Origin: Symsagittifera roscoffensis
Lineage: Eukaryota > Xenacoelomorpha > Acoela > Convolutidae
Reading direction: 5' to 3'
Assembly (NCBI RefSeq): GCF_963678635.1
Contig: NC_087062.1
Location: forward strand, 72,257,345-72,321,344
Length of the DNA: 64,000 nucleotides
Below are positions 60,701 to 64,000 of this stretch, piece by piece; positions within the stretch are counted from its first letter, which is position 1, and each line of letters opens with the position of its first letter. The position numbers were made by a program, and so were the translations under genes. Below the pieces are notes generated by a model. That model was given only the letters and a program-made list of their open reading frames with translations, was not told the origin of the DNA and did no database searches.

Positions 60701-63700
60701 AACTCGATGGCGGTTTCAGATTCTTTGTTTGAGGTGATCACAGCATAAGTTAGAAAATTATACCATTTTATAACCAAAAAGTAGCCTTTAATTCGAGTTG
60801 AATAACTCCAACAACAAAATAATGTAAATAATGACAGTTACATGATAACAGTATTTAAAAATTAGTCTATAAAAACAATACTATGATGTTCATTTTTAAG
60901 TGTCGTTTATTCGTGTCATAACAAGTCATGCACAAAAGAATTTTTCTTGTCATCAAGGAAGAAATGTTTTCAGAAAGAATATGAAAATGTTTTGATTAGA
61001 CCAACTAGCGTCTATTCTAAAAGTCAAATTTTACAACCAAAGTAAGCAGCCGGTCGCCTGTGCAATAAGCTGATTTTTTTGAGCAGAACTATTGCTAAAT
61101 AAACAAAAAAAAATGATTTTTCTTAAAAGAAAACTCGAAATTTTTCAAAAAAATGTTTTCGTGCTCTATCAAAAAAAGTTGGTTAATTTTTTCCCGAAGT
61201 TTTAGAGCATAATAATGAACCGTTCACATATTTTTATATGAAAAATTTCTCATCGTTGAGTCCGCTCAATTTGAGTGTACAATTATTTTTAACTAATTAA
61301 AACGAGTAAATTTCTGCCGCAAATAAGAAAATTTCAATATCCTGCCGCTGCTGACGAGAACAGTAAAAAATAAGAAGAATTTCGAATTTTTTCTAGGGTT
61401 TTTCGTTTACGTAATTTAACGTAATTTTGGAACACTCTGGGCTGCTTGAAGAGCAGCTTTATATTCTTGTTATCTCGAAACTATTTTTCGGTGCATAAAA
61501 ATATAAAATAAGTTGAATTTTTACAGCAACAAAGGATACGTCTTTCCTGTTTCCAACAAGAGAGGCAAAAAAATCTGCTCATTCAAAATCATTCATCATA
61601 AAGTATTTCAAAAGTATTTGGAGTTGGCCCATAAAAGAAACTATATTTAAGGAGAAAGTGCTTTTAGATTTCATATAGCTCATAATTAGGACCACCTACC
61701 AAGTTTTCCTGTTTTGATCTGGATCGAGTTGTGATTCTGCAGGCCCACTCTTCCCTTAGTGATCGAGTTAGCCGAATAGACGTCGATTATGTAATCAGTC
61801 TCGGGCTCCAAGTCGTACAGAGTGACTTGAGTCGCATATGTGCACTGGTCTGTAAAACTCTCCATCACTGAGGGGGGACACCGTCTGCAGGATATCTGGT
61901 AGCATATGTTTCTTCTCTGGTAGAGGTGGGGCAGGGTGGGAGCGGACCAAGAAAGAGTCACTACCGTGTTTTTCATCTCATACATCAGATCTCTAAACAG
62001 TTAAGGAGAAAAACTATGGAGCGACGATAACTCGAGCATTTAGGCGGAGAAACGTCTATCAGAGTCACGAAATGGCTGGTTAAAGGCTCACTTTTTCGTG
62101 TCCCATTCTTGCTAGAATTATACAGGGTAGGACTTCCAACACCAGGAATAAATTCCACTTTAACGGAGGTCAGCAGTGGTTCGCTGGTGTGAGCTGAGTT
62201 ATTCACATGTTTGTTCTTTACCTTGTCAATTTAATTAAAAATGATCATTTTGTTCTCAGAAAACAGGTACAACAATAGTCAGAATGATTTTTTTCCACAA
62301 CGCTATCTAGTTTTTGAGCTTTATTGTGGCTTAATAGAAAATGAAAAGGAGTTCTGAACTCATCCCTGCTTGTTTTTTTTTCAAGATTAGAACTTTGATA
62401 AGCATTTTGATCACAGGACTATTGGAAGGCTTCAATAACTGGGTGATCCAAAGACTTCAACAAACACCAAACATTGGAACAGAAATTGTCCAATTTTAAA
62501 CAGATTAGTAGATTGTATTAAATCCTCAGATGATATAATCTAAGAAGTCTAAAAAATTGAGTTTCGTTTATTTTTCCTGGGCAGAGTAAACCCTAGATTT
62601 AAATTTTTATCTATTTCGGGGGAGGGGCAGGGGGAGGGGGAGGAAGGGGAGGAGAAGATGGATATTTTTCATCAAATTAAGGATCATAAAAAGTCATGTG
62701 ATCTTACCTAGGAGGTGGTGGGGGCTGTTCACATGCTGAGTCGGCTGAATCATTTTTGCCCCGGTAGAATCTGTCTTTGCACTTGCACTCTGTACTGCCT
62801 GTTCGCTTAGCATAACTGTTCATCGGACATACACTGCAATAGTGATTGCCATTTGATGCTTTGTACGTACCCGCATCACACGCTAAAATCAAAGAAAAAT
62901 TATGGATGCACTGATACAGTTGCAAGGCTTAAATTATCAAAAACATTCAGCTACCCCTGAATTGCATCAAAAATCTGACAACATCAAAGTTGTCGAAAAA
63001 GTTATTTTAAAACTTACGTTTGCACGAAGACACATCAGTCGTAGGTTCAAATCCAGCATTGCACGCGCAGTTCTCCGAAATTTCTTTGTGGAACTCCCAG
63101 GCTCCATAGAAGCGACAAGTGGCTCTCGGCGGGTTGCTTCGGGATGCATCCGCAACGCAGTGCCCGTAAACTTCTTTGTCCATTTGCCCCACTACCGTCT
63201 CGGGAAACCGAACGAGCTCGTTGTGTTGCTCGGAACACACAAAGTACGTCAGCTCGACAGAGTGAATCACCGAGCAGGATCCCTGGTCGCCGATTAGCAG
63301 AAAAATACCTTTCGTGTCGCTTCGCAAATTGATCAAATCAAAATAAGCATAAACTTTATCATCGTCGCGGTCGCCGAGATCCTCTAAGAAACTGTCGGCA
63401 GAGATTGTACGAGAAGACTTGGTGTACTTGGGCGCATCTAGCTGTCGATTGTCGTCGGGACCTGAAGCTTCCAGGTAGTGAAGCGTAAGCTCGTTTTTGC
63501 AATCGGGGTTGCTAAGAGGGTATTTTGTACATGGCACTTGAGCGTACCTATTCAAAAATGTAAAAATGTATCAGACATAAAATAAATTTAAGAGTTTTTT
63601 TTCGGAAAATTTTTTGGCCCCTTTACTATTCCTCCTTAAGAAGTTAAAAACATCTACCACTACAAATGACTAATTGAACGGTTAACGTAAGCAAATATAT

Positions 63701-63988
63701 TTTCCGCAGCAACGAAACCCCAATTTACAATGGAGGAGAAATAGAGTTCAGAGAGGTCCGAACTTTTGTATTTCGTTTGTTCTAATAAACCACGAAATTG
63801 TTTCCTTGAAAGTCTAGAGATAATCTAGCATGTTTAATACCACGATTATCTTACATGATTTTGACTTCGATCCTTGAAGACCGTTTCGTTTCGATGTAGG
63901 GACTTTTGAGCCAGTTCTCCACTCCTGGAACTTGCGTGTCGCATACATAGAAGCGCCCGTTGCTCCCGAAGTTTTCGTCGAACACCCA
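51006..63988 (-). CDS. Eph: Eph-family receptor with pseudokinase domain (5' end outside window)
   Basis: A single-pass ephrin receptor. Fifteen exons in transcript order: 63988-63855, 63547-63018, 62882-62708, 61992-61700, 58605-58126, 57527-57441, 57044-56802, 56284-56108, 54658-54464, 53800-53619, 53162-53052, 52900-52736, 52552-52305, 51798-51587 and 51190-51006. They join in frame to 1138 residues. Domains in order: ligand-binding (first part missing), Cys-rich, FN3, FN3 with a long insertion, transmembrane, juxtamembrane, kinase-like and SAM. All introns are GT-AG except one probable GC-AG after 58126. Architecture and alignments to Eph are strong throughout. The kinase-like domain lacks catalytic residues. 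The signal peptide and first ligand-binding exon lie beyond position 64000. The gene converges with the glutaminase gene. Confidence 0.94.
52305..54658 (-). CDS. Eph: Eph kinase-like domain, predicted catalytically dead
   Basis: Exons 54658-54464, 53800-53619, 53162-53052, 52900-52736 and 52552-52305. Retained: beta-3 Lys in MAMIKQATLK (codon 54576-54578), alpha-C Glu in IAHEVATCAQF, WLAPEV, SDVWSFGVLIWE, and RPSFHQI. Lost: the Gly-rich loop (the region reads FPNGLPDLIKARL), the catalytic HRD Asp (YVHK then VLTSEN, Asp replaced by Val at 53160-53162), and the DFG Asp (KIAGFDTR, Gly at 53106-53108). The alignment needs no gap through HRDLAARN and the split sits on an exon junction. The activation loop has no Tyr in the exon seen. 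It probably signals by scaffolding, as proposed for the dead vertebrate receptors EphB6 and EphA10. Confidence 0.88.
56108..57044 (-). CDS. Eph: Eph transmembrane and juxtamembrane exons
   Basis: Exon 57044-56802 encodes a hydrophobic stretch (LAGIGTTIVVLIIITMILSV) ended by basic residues, then a Gly/Ser/His-rich cytoplasmic segment. Exon 56284-56108 encodes a Gln/Met/Gly-rich stretch and EEWGVQHIQLSRIEFAKNE leading into the kinase-like domain. The conserved juxtamembrane pair of Tyr in the YxDPxxYEDP motif of active Ephs is not present; scattered Tyr (AYRG, FYHG, QYVS, DYNS) remain. Confidence 0.85.
57441..63988 (-). CDS. Eph: Eph ectodomain exons
   Basis: Exons 63988-63855 and 63547-63018 hold the ligand-binding domain (WVFDENFGSNGRFYVCD, YFDLINLRSDTKG, VELTYFVC) and the start of the Cys-rich region (CACNAGFEP). 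Exon 62882-62708 has the EGF/TNFR-like Cys repeat (CSVCPMNSYAKRTGSTEC) and a Pro run. Exon 61992-61700 is FN3-1 (TVVTLSWSAP, DLEPETDYIIDVYSANS). FN3-2 is split over 58605-58126 and 57527-57441 (VELTWNCD ... VVVFEVRLSW, then DLEPGFWGFQVCVEG). Between its B and C strands lies an extra segment of roughly 100 residues rich in Gly, Ser and Asn. The domain binds ephrins in known Ephs; binding here is inferred. Confidence 0.9.
57874..57975. repeat. 37-bp tandem repeat, about 2.7 units
   Basis: Units begin TATAGAA at 57874, 57911 and 57948, each continuing TTATCATTAAGCCGAAAAAC or close variants. It lies in an Eph intron. Confidence 0.75.
58606..61699. other. Large Eph intron (3.1 kb)
   Basis: It separates FN3-1 from FN3-2. 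It contains an F1-like terminus at 61425 and otherwise AT-rich sequence without supported genes. The small frames at 59623 and 59954 are not recognised. Confidence 0.5.
61425..61480 (+). repeat. F1-like terminus, second subfamily
   Basis: TTTTGGAACACTCTGGGCTG, then CTTGAAGAGCAGC and TATTCTTGTTATC, the third member of the set at 33008 and 41145. Confidence 0.35.
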
Positions 63989-64000
63989 CTGAAACGAAAA

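Noticed and set aside
61985-62221. Minus-strand frame between the Eph Cys-rich and FN3-1 exons as an extra exon
   Set aside because: Its phases do not fit the flanking exons, and joining those directly gives an ungapped match to other Ephs from PPPPPR to the FN3 Trp.
1-64000. CRISPR array, bacterial operon or phage
   Set aside because: The window has spliced metazoan genes and animal transposons; none of the repeats has spacer-repeat structure.

Overview
The window is invertebrate animal nuclear DNA. It is AT-rich, with GT-AG introns of about 0.1 to 4 kb, many degenerate transposable elements, and two large intron-split genes of metazoan families. Neither gene is closely vertebrate-like. I cannot name the species from sequence alone. 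A 200-base run of N marks an assembly gap near the left end.

Left part (1-22 kb). This begins with a degenerate repeat field in which CTGAAAC recurs in clusters about 150 bp apart. Nested non-autonomous elements follow: a hairpin-bounded family called F1 here, a foldback family F2, and a palindromic family F3. There is a 22-bp minisatellite at 14.2 kb and a broken Ty3/gypsy-type LTR retrotransposon on the minus strand (14717-21584).

Glutaminase (plus strand, to 43.3 kb). Eleven constant exons (34623-43309) encode a GLS-type glutaminase with its catalytic Ser-Lys pair and C-terminal ankyrin repeats. Upstream are three paralogous two-exon cassettes, at 9.9, 26.2 and 30.1 kb, and a decayed fourth at 5.4 kb. 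Each intact cassette has its own ATG. In each, the second exon encodes the same helical segment and ends in phase 0, so each can splice to the same constant exon. Predicted proteins are about 665 to 676 residues, close to the usual kidney-type glutaminase length. The cassettes give very different N-termini and look like alternative promoters, possibly for different cell compartments.

Eph receptor (minus strand, 63988 to 51006; its 5' end lies beyond the window). Fifteen exons stay in frame for 1138 residues: ligand-binding domain, Cys-rich region, two FN3 domains, transmembrane segment, kinase-like domain and SAM domain. The kinase-like domain has lost the Gly-rich loop, the HRD aspartate and the DFG aspartate, so it reads as a pseudokinase. 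The second FN3 domain carries a long Gly/Ser/Asn-rich insertion.

The two genes converge on a repeat-rich interval (43.4-51.0 kb) with a gag relic, tandem repeats and a 399-bp hAT-type MITE flanked by a perfect 8-bp target duplication. Copies of that MITE occur seven times between 24 and 46 kb, all in the same orientation.
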